Assembly: GCA_001784585.1 (NCBI GenBank)
Contig: MFRN01000013.1
Span: forward strand, 1-43,564
Direction of reading: 5' to 3'
Source of the DNA: Candidatus Melainabacteria bacterium RIFCSPLOWO2_02_FULL_35_15
Lineage (GTDB): Bacteria; Cyanobacteriota; Vampirovibrionia; 2-02-FULL-35-15
DNA length: 43,564 bases
This document shows, one piece after another, positions 11,016 through 19,607 of this stretch (positions are counted from its first letter, which is position 1; every line of letters starts with the position of its first letter). The notes below the pieces were generated by a model. It ran no database searches. It saw only the letters and a program-made list of their open reading frames with translations, and was not told the DNA's origin. Position numbers and translations under genes: made by a program.

Positions 11016-12404
11016 ATGAGACAAATTACTGCATACAATTCACTGACACGAAAAAAAGAGATATTAGAGCCATCTAACCCTCCTTACTTAAATATTTATA
11101 CCTGCGGACCGACAGTATACGACCACTCACACATTGGACATGCAAGGGCATCAATTACCTGGGACTTTATAGTAAGATTTTTACGATATGCAGGCTATCA
11201 AACAGTCTGGACCAGGAATATTACAGATATTGACGACAAGATTATAAATAAAGCAAGGGAACTTAACCTGCATCCCGACAAGGTTGCAAGAATATATGCA
11301 CATTCGTTTCATGAAGATATGCATGCGTTAAATGTAGACTGGCCTGATTTTGAACCTGCTGCTACCCAGCATATACCGGATATGATTAATTTTATACAAG
11401 GACTTATACAAAACGGTTCTGCATATCAGATTAAAAATGATATTTACTTTTCAGTACCATCGTTTAAAAATTACGGACGACTTAAAGGACAGTCCATCAG
11501 TGAATTAGAAAAAGGATTTGGAAGAATTGAGCCCAACCCGCAGAAAAAGCACTCCCTGGATTTTGCACTCTGGAAAGGAATTAAAGACTCAAATGATTAT
11601 GGCTTTGAAAGCCCATGGGGAAAAGGCAGACCAGGGTGGCATCTGGAATGCTCTACCATGAACTATGCTCTTTACAGAACTAATTTAGATATTCATGGCG
11701 GAGGTGACGATTTAATATTTCCTCATCATGAAAATGAAATTGCACAGAGTGAATCATTTACAAAATTAAAATTTGCAAAATACTGGCTCCATAACGGAAT
11801 GATTATGGTAAATGGTAAAAAAATGGCAAAATCGGAAGGTAACTTTATAACAATAAAAGATGCTCTGAAAAATACCAGTGGCAACGCGCTTAGATTTTTT
11901 ATGTTAAACAGCCATTACAGAATGCCAGTTAACTATACTGATGAAGGGATAATAGCAGCACAAAATGGAGTTAATAGAATTACTGAAGCACTTTCAGATT
12001 TTAACAGCAGCACAAATGATATAGCAGATACTGAAAATGAATATACGGGAGAATTCATAGGATCAATGTCAGATGATTTTAACAGTCCTCAGGCACTGGC
12101 TGTATTATTTAAGCTAACTGATAATATAAACAAAGAAGCGAATCAAAAAATAAAAATCAAGCTGAAGTCGATTTTATATAATTTATCATGCACCCTGGGC
12201 TTTAATTTATCATCAAGCTTTCAAGCGGGTACAGGAGATAAATTGATATCTAAAATAATTGACGGGCTGATAATCTGGAGAAAAGAGTGTAAACTAAAAA
12301 AAGACTTTGCCAGTGGAGATAAAATTAGAGACATTTTAAATGATTCAAACATAGAAATAAAAGATCTTCCTGATGATAGATATAAATGGCAGATCAGGTA
12401 TTAA
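11016..12404 (+). CDS. cysS: Cysteinyl-tRNA synthetase
   Basis: 462 residues, normal length; charges tRNA-Cys. The zinc ligand C30 sits in YTCGPTVYD. HIGH is at residues 39-42, and the other zinc-site segments HLECSTMN and FPHHENE are present. KMSKS appears as KKMAKSEGN, a common variant. The C-terminal anticodon-binding part ends with the typical RDILNDSNIEIKDLPDD. It follows ybeY by one base and is followed by the next gene's ATG one base after its stop, so ybeY-cysS-exported protein are translationally linked. Confidence 0.99.
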   Translation: MRQITAYNSLTRKKEILEPSNPPYLNIYTCGPTVYDHSHIGHARASITWDFIVRFLRYAGYQTVWTRNITDIDDKIINKARELNLHPDKVARIYAHSFHEDMHALNVDWPDFEPAATQHIPDMINFIQGLIQNGSAYQIKNDIYFSVPSFKNYGRLKGQSISELEKGFGRIEPNPQKKHSLDFALWKGIKDSNDYGFESPWGKGRPGWHLECSTMNYALYRTNLDIHGGGDDLIFPHHENEIAQSESFTKLKFAKYWLHNGMIMVNGKKMAKSEGNFITIKDALKNTSGNALRFFMLNSHYRMPVNYTDEGIIAAQNGVNRITEALSDFNSSTNDIADTENEYTGEFIGSMSDDFNSPQALAVLFKLTDNINKEANQKIKIKLKSILYNLSCTLGFNLSSSFQAGTGDKLISKIIDGLIIWRKECKLKKDFASGDKIRDILNDSNIEIKDLPDDRYKWQIRY

Positions 12405-12405
12405 G

Positions 12406-13275
12406 ATGAAAAACAAATACAAAAAGAGATTGATTTCTTTAATTATTACTGCTATTACAACAATTACTTTTTGTTGTACTGCAGAGGCAAAACATTTAAA
12501 AAAAGAACCGATTGCTAAAGAAATACTTTTAAGCAATATAAATCATATAAATATTGCAGCAAAAACAGCAAAAAACATTAAATCAATTGAAGAACTAATC
12601 AAATCCAGGAGGCCAAAGGCAGTTTATATTGAACAATGGATTTTGGCTGAAAAGGGGAATGAAAATCTATTAAAAAAAATAAATAAAATTGCTCATAAAT
12701 ATGATGCTAAGTTTTACTTATTCGTAGGAAGAGACAGTTGGTTTGGAAGAAAAGGACTTGTAAATGTTTTAGCAGCACTTGATCAGTACGGAAACCATGT
12801 AGATGGAATTATTCTTAAAAACCAGCCAAATAAAACAAACATCTGGAAAAAGGAGGATCTTAATTTTCAGGCTCAAATATTAAATCAAATGCTTGACGCT
12901 TATTCTGCTATTTACATCGAAGCAAAAAAAAGGAATAAACAATTTATAGCAGATTTCCCTTTCTGGTTTAGTGATTATCAGGGACCTAAAGAGGGATTTT
13001 CAGAAAATGTTTGTGATTATACAGACAAGGTTATTTTTCTTATTGATGATATAGAAAAACTTGAAAAGCTGGATATAAAATGGAACGATATAACCTGTGC
13101 TTATAATATTGATTTAACAAAATACGCCACTGTACTCTCTGATGACGACATAAGTGACATGTACAAAATAATCAAGTCAAAGCTTACCTTCTACTCTAAT
13201 TTTAATGGATTTATTGTCGACTCTGACTCAAGAGTAAATTTTAAAGAAATTGATGAGCTGACAAGAGCGAAGTAA
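12406..13275 (+). CDS. Exported protein of unknown function (289 aa)
   Basis: Not recognised. The frame is open earlier, but the ATG at 12406, one base after the cysS stop, gives a clean signal peptide: a KNKYKKR head, a hydrophobic core and TAEAK as the likely cleavage site. The mature part alternates strand-like and helix-like segments (KAVYIEQWILAE, DAKFYLFVGRDSW, VDGIILKNQPNK, QFIADFPFWFSDY, KVIFLIDDIEKL, FNGFIVDSDSRV). That resembles a TIM-barrel glycosidase-type layout, but no catalytic pair can be assigned. A hairpin terminator follows 18 bases after its stop, so it ends the ybeY-cysS operon. Confidence 0.82.
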   Translation: MKNKYKKRLISLIITAITTITFCCTAEAKHLKKEPIAKEILLSNINHINIAAKTAKNIKSIEELIKSRRPKAVYIEQWILAEKGNENLLKKINKIAHKYDAKFYLFVGRDSWFGRKGLVNVLAALDQYGNHVDGIILKNQPNKTNIWKKEDLNFQAQILNQMLDAYSAIYIEAKKRNKQFIADFPFWFSDYQGPKEGFSENVCDYTDKVIFLIDDIEKLEKLDIKWNDITCAYNIDLTKYATVLSDDDISDMYKIIKSKLTFYSNFNGFIVDSDSRVNFKEIDELTRAK

Positions 13276-13293
13276 TTTCGTTTTTTCTCATAT

Positions 13294-13342
13294 GCCAGTA
13301 CCAGGGGATATCCCCAGAGTACCTGGCTTTTCAGTATTTTTC
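13294..13342 (+). terminator. Rho-independent terminator after the ybeY-cysS operon
   Basis: GCCAGTAC (13294-13301) pairs with GTACcTGGC (13319-13327, one bulged C) and encloses the palindrome GGGGATATCCCC. A TTTT run and then a T-rich stretch follow. The stem is strong against the AT-rich background and sits just after the stop at 13275. It separates this operon from the following exported-protein gene. Confidence 0.85.
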
Positions 13343-13371
13343 TCCGAATTACTAATTTGAGAGCAAATCAA

Positions 13372-13884
13372 ATGAGTAATTTAAAAAAAATATTTTTTTG
13401 TTTAATCTTTTTAATAAGCTACATATTTACTTGTAATTGTCAAACCACAAATGCAATAAACATACCAATAGAAAGAAAATTTGATACAAAAGAGGGATTT
13501 TCAGGAAAATGGAATATGCAGACAATAGTTACAAGCTCAAACTGTCCTTATATACTTACAGGCACTACTACAGAATCTAACTTAGAAATACAATCAACAT
13601 CAATTCAAAAGGAAGGTGTCAATTTTCTAAGGGCAATGTGGAAAGGTGGCAAATGGGCAAACAGTACTGGAACCATAAAACTGCTCAGTGATAAGGAAGC
13701 TATCAGTGAACGGGTAACAAGCTTTAAAACAAATGACAGAAACAACTGGAAATCAATTTTAATTGATCATTTGAAACTAACCGAAGATAATACAATTCAT
13801 TCTGAAAGTATAGTACGGCAATACAAAAACGGAAAGTTTATCGGAGAATATAAAACCTTTTCAATTTTAACCAAATCCGAATAG
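13372..13884 (+). CDS. Small exported beta-rich protein of unknown function
   Basis: About 170 residues from the ATG at 13372; a TTG at 13357 is also in frame but would add residues before the signal peptide. The N-terminus NLKKIFFCLIFLISYIFTCNC is a signal peptide. The cysteines at its end make a lipoprotein possible, though the lipobox is not canonical. The mature part (FSGKWNMQTIV, GTTTESNLEIQS, GVNFLRAMWKGGKWANSTGTIKLL) alternates polar and hydrophobic residues, as in a small beta-barrel or lipocalin-like fold. It is not KdpC: size is similar but the KdpC YPLvvT and anchor motifs are absent. It is followed 36 bases later by kdpB; co-transcription is possible. Confidence 0.75.
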   Translation: MSNLKKIFFCLIFLISYIFTCNCQTTNAINIPIERKFDTKEGFSGKWNMQTIVTSSNCPYILTGTTTESNLEIQSTSIQKEGVNFLRAMWKGGKWANSTGTIKLLSDKEAISERVTSFKTNDRNNWKSILIDHLKLTEDNTIHSESIVRQYKNGKFIGEYKTFSILTKSE

Positions 13885-13920
13885 ATTTGCTATATTACTA
13901 AAGTAATTAGAAGCAAAAAC

Positions 13921-15972
13921 ATGATACTAGCAACAGAGCTTAGAAATACTACATTTAAAATTGATTATTTAAATATAGTACTAAGATCATTAATTGATTC
14001 AGTAAAATTATTAAATCCAGTAACAACAATTAAAAACCCGGTTTTATTTGTAATTGAATGCTGTTGGATTTTAATGTTAATTTTAACCGTTAAACCAGAT
14101 ATATTTGGACAAACAACTCTTACAAAAGAAATTAATCTATCAATATCAATAATATTACTATTAACAATACTCTTTTCAAACTTTGCAGAAAGTTTTGCAA
14201 GAAACTATACAAAAGCTCAAGCCGACAGCTTAAGAATAGTACATGGAGACATAGAAGTTAAAAGAATTTTAAATAACGGATTAATAGAATATGTTTTTAC
14301 TTCACAGTTAAAAAAAAATGACATCATAAAAGTACAGGAAGGAGATTTAATACCAATCGATGGCGAAGTTATTGAAGGAGTGGCAACCGTTGATGAATCA
14401 GCAATTACCGGAGAATCCTCACCAGTACTTAAAGAATCAGGAACTGATATTTCAAGCTCGGTAACAAGCGGAACAAGGATTTTAACTGACTGGTTGCTTG
14501 TAAGAATAACTTCTGAACAGGGTCAAACGTATTTAGATCAAATGATTAATATAGCTGAAGGCATAGAAAGGCATAAAACACCCGGCGAAATCTGCCTGAA
14601 AACATTACTAACCGGTTCAACAGCATCATTTTTATTTACAGTTATTGCACTGGCTCTGGTTTTAAATCATTTAAACATCAAAGCAGAAACAAGTTTTTTG
14701 GTTTCACTTTTAATCTGCTTAATACCAAGCACAATTGGTGGTTTAATTACACCAGTCAGAATTTCAGGTTTTAACAGAATAAATAAATTAAATGTACTGG
14801 CAATGTCTGAGGAGTCAGTAGAAACAGCCGGAGATATAAATATCCTTTATTTAGATAAGACCGGAACGATTACTTTCGGGAACAGAATGGCAACTGAAAT
14901 TATTCCATTTGGCACTAATTCATTAACTGATGTAACAAAAGCTGCTTACATATCCAGTTATTATGATCAAACACCGGAAGGAAAATCGATCATTGCTCTT
15001 ACAAAAAGATATGGTGCAGAAGTTGATCTTACAGAAATAAAAGGGCTCCCTCATGAATTTACTGCTTATACAAGAATAAGTGGAATTGATTTGGAAAATG
15101 GAGACATATTACGTAAAGGCGCAAGCGATGCAATTAAAAAAATAGTCTTAAATAAAGGTGGAAAGATATGGAAAAACACAGATCAAGTAGTTGAAAGTAT
15201 TGCTATGCAGGGCGGAACACCACTTTTAGTTTTAAAAAATAACGAAATTATTGGACTGATTCATTTAAAAGATCTTATAAAAGTTTCAATAAAAGACAGA
15301 TTCAAAGAACTGAGCCTTCTTGGAATCAAATCAATTCTGTGCACCGGTGACAATAACTTAACAGCAAAAATAATTGCAAAGGAAGTAGGAATTGATGAAT
15401 ATATTGCACAGGCAAAACCCCAGGATAAAATTGCTTTAATAAGAGAAAACCAGTCAAAAGGTATGATCGTTGGAATGATTGGTGACGGAACAAATGATGC
15501 GCCAGCGCTTGCGCAGGCAGATATTGGTCTAGCCATGAATACAGGAACTATAGCAGCTAAAGAAGCTTCAAATTTAATTGATTTAGATTCTAATCCTACA
15601 AAGATAATTGAAATTATTAAAACAGGGAGACAGTTATTAATAACCAGAGCTTCTCTTACAGTTTTTTCGTTTATGTCCAGTATATCCAAATGCCTAATCA
15701 TTCTTCCATCAATTATTACTCTCAAAGGATTCGAAATATTAAATATTTTAAATCTTACATCTTATGTATCCACGATAATATCAGTGACTGTTTTTAATGC
15801 ACTGTTAATACCGTTACTTACACCAGTTGCCTTAAATGGAATTAAAGTCAAGAATTTACACTATAACCAGATGATGCTGCAAAACCTGATAATATTTGGT
15901 TTAGGAGGATTAATAACACCATTTGCTGGTGTCAAATTAATATCTATTTTAATCAGCGGATTTATCAAATGA
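13921..15972 (+). CDS. kdpB: KdpB-type P-type ATPase without kdpA/kdpC
   Basis: 683 residues, the length of KdpB, the ATP-hydrolysing subunit of the KdpFABC potassium pump in the inner membrane. The P-ATPase motifs are intact: TGES loop (DESAITGESSPV), phosphorylation motif YLDKTGTIT, EGKSI, and GDGTNDAPALAQADIGLAMNTGT. KdpB-specific stretches also match (NRMATEIIPF; AAKEASNLIDLDSNPTK; FGLGGLITPFAGVK). Two intramembrane segments differ. The M4 region reads PSTIGGLITPVRISGFNR. In M5, where the E. coli protein has an Asp and a Lys three residues apart (D583, K586), this one has S587 and K590. No kdpA, kdpC or kdpF lies in the window. A kinase-less double KdpD follows after 32 bases. Substrate unproven. 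Confidence 0.9.
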   Translation: MILATELRNTTFKIDYLNIVLRSLIDSVKLLNPVTTIKNPVLFVIECCWILMLILTVKPDIFGQTTLTKEINLSISIILLLTILFSNFAESFARNYTKAQADSLRIVHGDIEVKRILNNGLIEYVFTSQLKKNDIIKVQEGDLIPIDGEVIEGVATVDESAITGESSPVLKESGTDISSSVTSGTRILTDWLLVRITSEQGQTYLDQMINIAEGIERHKTPGEICLKTLLTGSTASFLFTVIALALVLNHLNIKAETSFLVSLLICLIPSTIGGLITPVRISGFNRINKLNVLAMSEESVETAGDINILYLDKTGTITFGNRMATEIIPFGTNSLTDVTKAAYISSYYDQTPEGKSIIALTKRYGAEVDLTEIKGLPHEFTAYTRISGIDLENGDILRKGASDAIKKIVLNKGGKIWKNTDQVVESIAMQGGTPLLVLKNNEIIGLIHLKDLIKVSIKDRFKELSLLGIKSILCTGDNNLTAKIIAKEVGIDEYIAQAKPQDKIALIRENQSKGMIVGMIGDGTNDAPALAQADIGLAMNTGTIAAKEASNLIDLDSNPTKIIEIIKTGRQLLITRASLTVFSFMSSISKCLIILPSIITLKGFEILNILNLTSYVSTIISVTVFNALLIPLLTPVALNGIKVKNLHYNQMMLQNLIIFGLGGLITPFAGVKLISILISGFIK

Positions 15973-16004
15973 CCTAATTAACACATTGAAATTAAGAGGC
16001 CTTC

Positions 16005-18227
16005 ATGCCAAAAAGAACAGAACCAGATGAAATTTTAAAACAGATTGTTAAGTTGTCATCAGGCAGGCATAAAATTTTTCTAGGAATGGCTCCTGGGGTT
16101 GGCAAGACCTATAGAATGCTGGAAGAAGCAAAAGAACTGAAAAAAAAAGGAATTGATATTGTAATAGGTTATATTGAAACTCAAAGCAGAGCGGAGAATC
16201 TGAATTTAATAAATATACATGAGGTTATACCCAAACAAAAGTTAAAGGTTAACAATACCGAATTTTATGATCTGGATCTTGAAGCTATACTTGAAAGAAG
16301 GCCAGCAACCGTAATAATTGATGAGTTAGCGCACAATAATTTTCCCGGTTCACTTAACCAAAAAAGATACCAGGACGTTCAGGAGCTTTTGAAAAACGGT
16401 ATAAGTGTTTTATCTACCTTAAACATTCATCAACTTGACAGTATTGCTCCTGTAATTGAAAAGAATATTGGAACAAAGATAAATGAAACAGTTCCAGACT
16501 GGATATTAAATCAGGCAGATGAACTGGTTCTAATAGATATCCCGATTGACGAGCTCTACCACCGCCTGCAGGTAAAACAAATTTATTCAGAAGAGCAGCT
16601 AAAGCATGCAATGAAGTATTTCTTCAAAAGAAGTAATCTGGCCTTACTCCGAGACTTAGCCTTAAACATAGTTGCAGAAAGAGTTGATGCAGAAGTCGTC
16701 AGTGAAAAGTTAAGTGCAAAAATAAAGGCAAGAATACTTGTAGCTGCAAGTCCAAAAGAAACATCATTGAACCTTATAAGACATGCTGCAGAGATATCAA
16801 AATCTTCACATGCAGATCTTGATGTATTATGTATACTTACAAAAAATATTGAACAAAATCTGATTAATGATTTAAGAGAAGTAACAAGAATATCTAACGG
16901 GAATTTTTTTCTGGTAAAGGACATAAAAACAGGGATTGCAGAAGAACTTATACATTTCATTAAATCAAACAGAATAACTCAGGTAGTAATGGGTTATTCC
17001 AAGATTCCCCCATGGAAGCAGCTTTTATCTGATTCTAAAGTTTTTAAAGTATTGGAGCAAACAAGTAATCTGGACGTATTAATCATTAACAGCAAAAAAG
17101 ACAGTATCAAAAGTAGTATAGAAACAATAAAGAGTGAATTAGAAATAACAGATGAAAAACCAAGCAGGGTAAATTTCGGAAAATTAAAAATTTATATTGG
17201 TATGGCACCGGGTGTAGGAAAGACTTATAAAATGCTTCAGGATGCCAAGGAGTTACACGACAATGGAAAGAACATCTTATTAGGAATCATAGATACACAT
17301 GGCAGATCTGAAACTGCAGAATTAATGGCTGGCTTAAATATATTACCGCCTAAATTAATAGAACATAAAGGGAAATATCTGCAGGAATTTGATTTAGAGA
17401 GTGGAATTTTAGCAAAGCCGGAATATATTCTAATCGATGAACTTGCTCATACAAACGTACCAGGAGCAATAAATAACAAACGCTATCAGGATGTTCAATA
17501 TCTGCTTAGAGCCGGAATTAATGTAATGTCAACAGTGAACATACAACACATAGAAAGTTTAAACGATATTGTAGAACAGGTAACCGGAATAAAAGTAAGA
17601 GAAACTGTGCCAGACTGGATAATTTCCCATGCCAGTGAAATAGTACTTATAGACTTAAGTCCTGAAGCACTTCAGGAAAGGCTTAAAGCCGGAAAGGTTT
17701 ATTCGCTGGATAAAATCGAACAGGCTCTGACACACTTTTTCCAGAAAAAAAATCTAATTGCACTAAGAGAACTTTCCTTAAGAGAAGTTGCTGAAAGTGT
17801 AGAACATGAAATGTATCCAAAGGAAAAAAAATTAAAAGTTCTTTGTTTTGTGGAGATTGCCTCAAACACATTACGATTAATAAGAAAATCTGCAAGAATA
17901 GCAAACAGACTACAAGCCGAATTAATAGTTATGCATATTGCAAAAAACACAAGTAAACTCACGGAAGAAAAGAAAATAGCTATTATTGAGCTTGAGCAGT
18001 TAATCGTAGAATTAGGTGGTGACTTCAGACTTGTTGAAGGCAAAGATATTGTAAATGAGGTTATTAATGCTGTAACAAAGGTTAAACCTGATTATACGGT
18101 TATTGGAGAAGCCAGAAGAAAAGGAATCTTTACACTGCTTCAAGGAGCAATTTTAAGAAATATACTAAATAAAATGATTGATTCTCACACCTGGGTTATC
18201 GGAGATTTCACGAGAGAGCCCACTTAA
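16005..18227 (+). CDS. Tandem KdpD-N/Usp protein, two copies, no histidine kinase
   Basis: 740 residues, cytoplasmic. Two copies of the KdpD sensor domain, each followed by a universal-stress-protein domain, lie head to tail with a repeat distance of 372 residues. Walker A GMAPGVGKT is at residues 27-35 and again at 399-407. Each has the DELAH(N/T)N...KRYQDVQ segment and the ETVPDWI and FF-x-NL-x-ALR stretches. Copy 2 is closer to the family consensus (HTNVPGA, STVNIQHIESLNDIV); copy 1 is more divergent (HNNFPGS, STLNIHQLDSIAPVI). There are no transmembrane helices, GAF, HisKA or HATPase domains. Short KdpD proteins are known in Anabaena and Deinococcus; a doubled one is unusual. RBS AGAGG precedes the ATG. 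Likely senses a cytoplasmic ligand and acts on the KdpB protein, which is inference. Confidence 0.88.
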   Translation: MPKRTEPDEILKQIVKLSSGRHKIFLGMAPGVGKTYRMLEEAKELKKKGIDIVIGYIETQSRAENLNLINIHEVIPKQKLKVNNTEFYDLDLEAILERRPATVIIDELAHNNFPGSLNQKRYQDVQELLKNGISVLSTLNIHQLDSIAPVIEKNIGTKINETVPDWILNQADELVLIDIPIDELYHRLQVKQIYSEEQLKHAMKYFFKRSNLALLRDLALNIVAERVDAEVVSEKLSAKIKARILVAASPKETSLNLIRHAAEISKSSHADLDVLCILTKNIEQNLINDLREVTRISNGNFFLVKDIKTGIAEELIHFIKSNRITQVVMGYSKIPPWKQLLSDSKVFKVLEQTSNLDVLIINSKKDSIKSSIETIKSELEITDEKPSRVNFGKLKIYIGMAPGVGKTYKMLQDAKELHDNGKNILLGIIDTHGRSETAELMAGLNILPPKLIEHKGKYLQEFDLESGILAKPEYILIDELAHTNVPGAINNKRYQDVQYLLRAGINVMSTVNIQHIESLNDIVEQVTGIKVRETVPDWIISHASEIVLIDLSPEALQERLKAGKVYSLDKIEQALTHFFQKKNLIALRELSLREVAESVEHEMYPKEKKLKVLCFVEIASNTLRLIRKSARIANRLQAELIVMHIAKNTSKLTEEKKIAIIELEQLIVELGGDFRLVEGKDIVNEVINAVTKVKPDYTVIGEARRKGIFTLLQGAILRNILNKMIDSHTWVIGDFTREPT

Positions 18228-18256
18228 AATTCCTGCATATGCAGCTCGGTATAAAA

Positions 18257-19567
18257 TTACGATATTGTTCTTCCGTTAAAATATCTAAAAAACCAATAAA
18301 CAAATACACCGCCAAAAATTAAAAATATCATTAAGAAAATATTAGTGAAAGAAAAATTAAAATTGACAATATTTACAACTGTTACAAATAAAATAATTAC
18401 AACTATCATTGAAACAATAAAATACATGCCAAAAGAACCAAACGGAATTTTAAAATGAGTTCTTGCATTTTTGTTTCGTTTTCTTAGTGCAACAAGTGCG
18501 AGAGCTTCCAGCATCATTGCAAATAAATACAAAAGAACATTATAAATAACAAGCTTCTGGAAGCTAAATAAAACCAAACCACTATAAACCAATGCACAAA
18601 AGAAAATAGCAACATGAGGCGTTAACAGCTTTTTATGAGATTTGGCAAAAATTGACGGGAGGAATTTATCCTGAGCCATTGTAAGGAAAACTCTGGTAGA
18701 TGAGAGCAATAATGAATTAAAAATACCAAGACACATAAACATACCGCCAATTGCAAGAATAACGCCAAGAAAAGGTTGATTCATTGAATTTGCAATATGT
18801 GAAAATTGTCCAAATTTCCAGTTCTCCCAGTCTGTATCAATCGATGCTCCAATCAGAATTGGAAAGAAATAAAAAAAGACAATTATCGGAATTGTAATAA
18901 ATAATGCTTTATAAAAGTTTTTATCCGGTTTATCCACCTCATGTAAGACTGTAGATCCATTATCCCAGCCAATAAAATTCCAGAATGCAAGAGATAAGCC
19001 ATATAAAAGATTTTTTGATTCAAAATGGTTTTGTGATTTAAGAATCACCGAAAAATCAAACGAAATATGGTAAAGTCCCAGAAATATAAAAACTAAAAAA
19101 GAAATCAATATAAACAATTTAAATACTGTTAAAGAATATCCGACAAATTTAATGCCATAAATATTTAAAAGTGCACAGGACCATATAACCATTAATTCTG
19201 CCAGATATAAAGCTAAATTATTTAATCCGGGGAACAATATTTTTAAATACATAGTAAATAAAATCGGGTAGAGTGAAAGGTCAATTAATGAATAAAGTAA
19301 ACTCCACCAGCCCTCCATAAATCCCCAGAATTTTCCAAGTCCCATCTCTACCCACCGGTAATAACCTCCCTGCACAGGATATGTGCTGGATAACTCAGCT
19401 ACAATCATTACTTCAGGAATAGTCCAAACAACTGGAAGTATAAGAATCAAGAAAAGAGTAATTAATGGTCCAACTGATGCAACAATATCTTCAAGCCCGT
19501 AAGGTCCACCACTGACTGAAAAAAATATTATTGCAACCAGAGAAAATAATTTAGCTTTTTTTTGCAT
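18257..19567 (-). CDS. APC-superfamily permease, polyamine/amino-acid transporter-like
   Basis: About 436 residues with some twelve hydrophobic segments, so an inner-membrane transporter. The N-terminal SGGPYGLEDIV and the stretch WTIPEVMIVAELSSTYPVQGGYYRWVEMGLG...GWW, then DLSLYPILF, match the APC branch that includes PUT-type polyamine transporters. The frame continues 27 codons further upstream, but that would overlap lysA. The ATG at 19567 begins right before the first conserved helix and is preferred. It diverges from lysA, so import of a basic amino acid or diamine is plausible but not shown. Convergent with the tandem KdpD gene, 29 bases apart. Confidence 0.88.
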   Translation of the reverse strand: MQKKAKLFSLVAIIFFSVSGGPYGLEDIVASVGPLITLFLILILPVVWTIPEVMIVAELSSTYPVQGGYYRWVEMGLGKFWGFMEGWWSLLYSLIDLSLYPILFTMYLKILFPGLNNLALYLAELMVIWSCALLNIYGIKFVGYSLTVFKLFILISFLVFIFLGLYHISFDFSVILKSQNHFESKNLLYGLSLAFWNFIGWDNGSTVLHEVDKPDKNFYKALFITIPIIVFFYFFPILIGASIDTDWENWKFGQFSHIANSMNQPFLGVILAIGGMFMCLGIFNSLLLSSTRVFLTMAQDKFLPSIFAKSHKKLLTPHVAIFFCALVYSGLVLFSFQKLVIYNVLLYLFAMMLEALALVALRKRNKNARTHFKIPFGSFGMYFIVSMIVVIILFVTVVNIVNFNFSFTNIFLMIFLIFGGVFVYWFFRYFNGRTIS

Positions 19568-19607
19568 AAACCGTATCTCAAATATACTAAAGAAAATAAA
19601 GTATAAT

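Noticed and set aside
13372-13884. Small exported gene before kdpB as KdpC
   Set aside because: It has no KdpC-like membrane anchor followed by YPL-x-x-T and no conserved C-terminal KdpC motifs; it looks like a secreted beta-rich protein.
15261-15725. 154-codon open frame antisense to kdpB
   Set aside because: It mirrors the conserved P-domain and M5 region of KdpB.
18233-18244. Palindrome CTGCATATGCAG between the double KdpD gene and the permease as a terminator
   Set aside because: No T-run on either side; too short to call.
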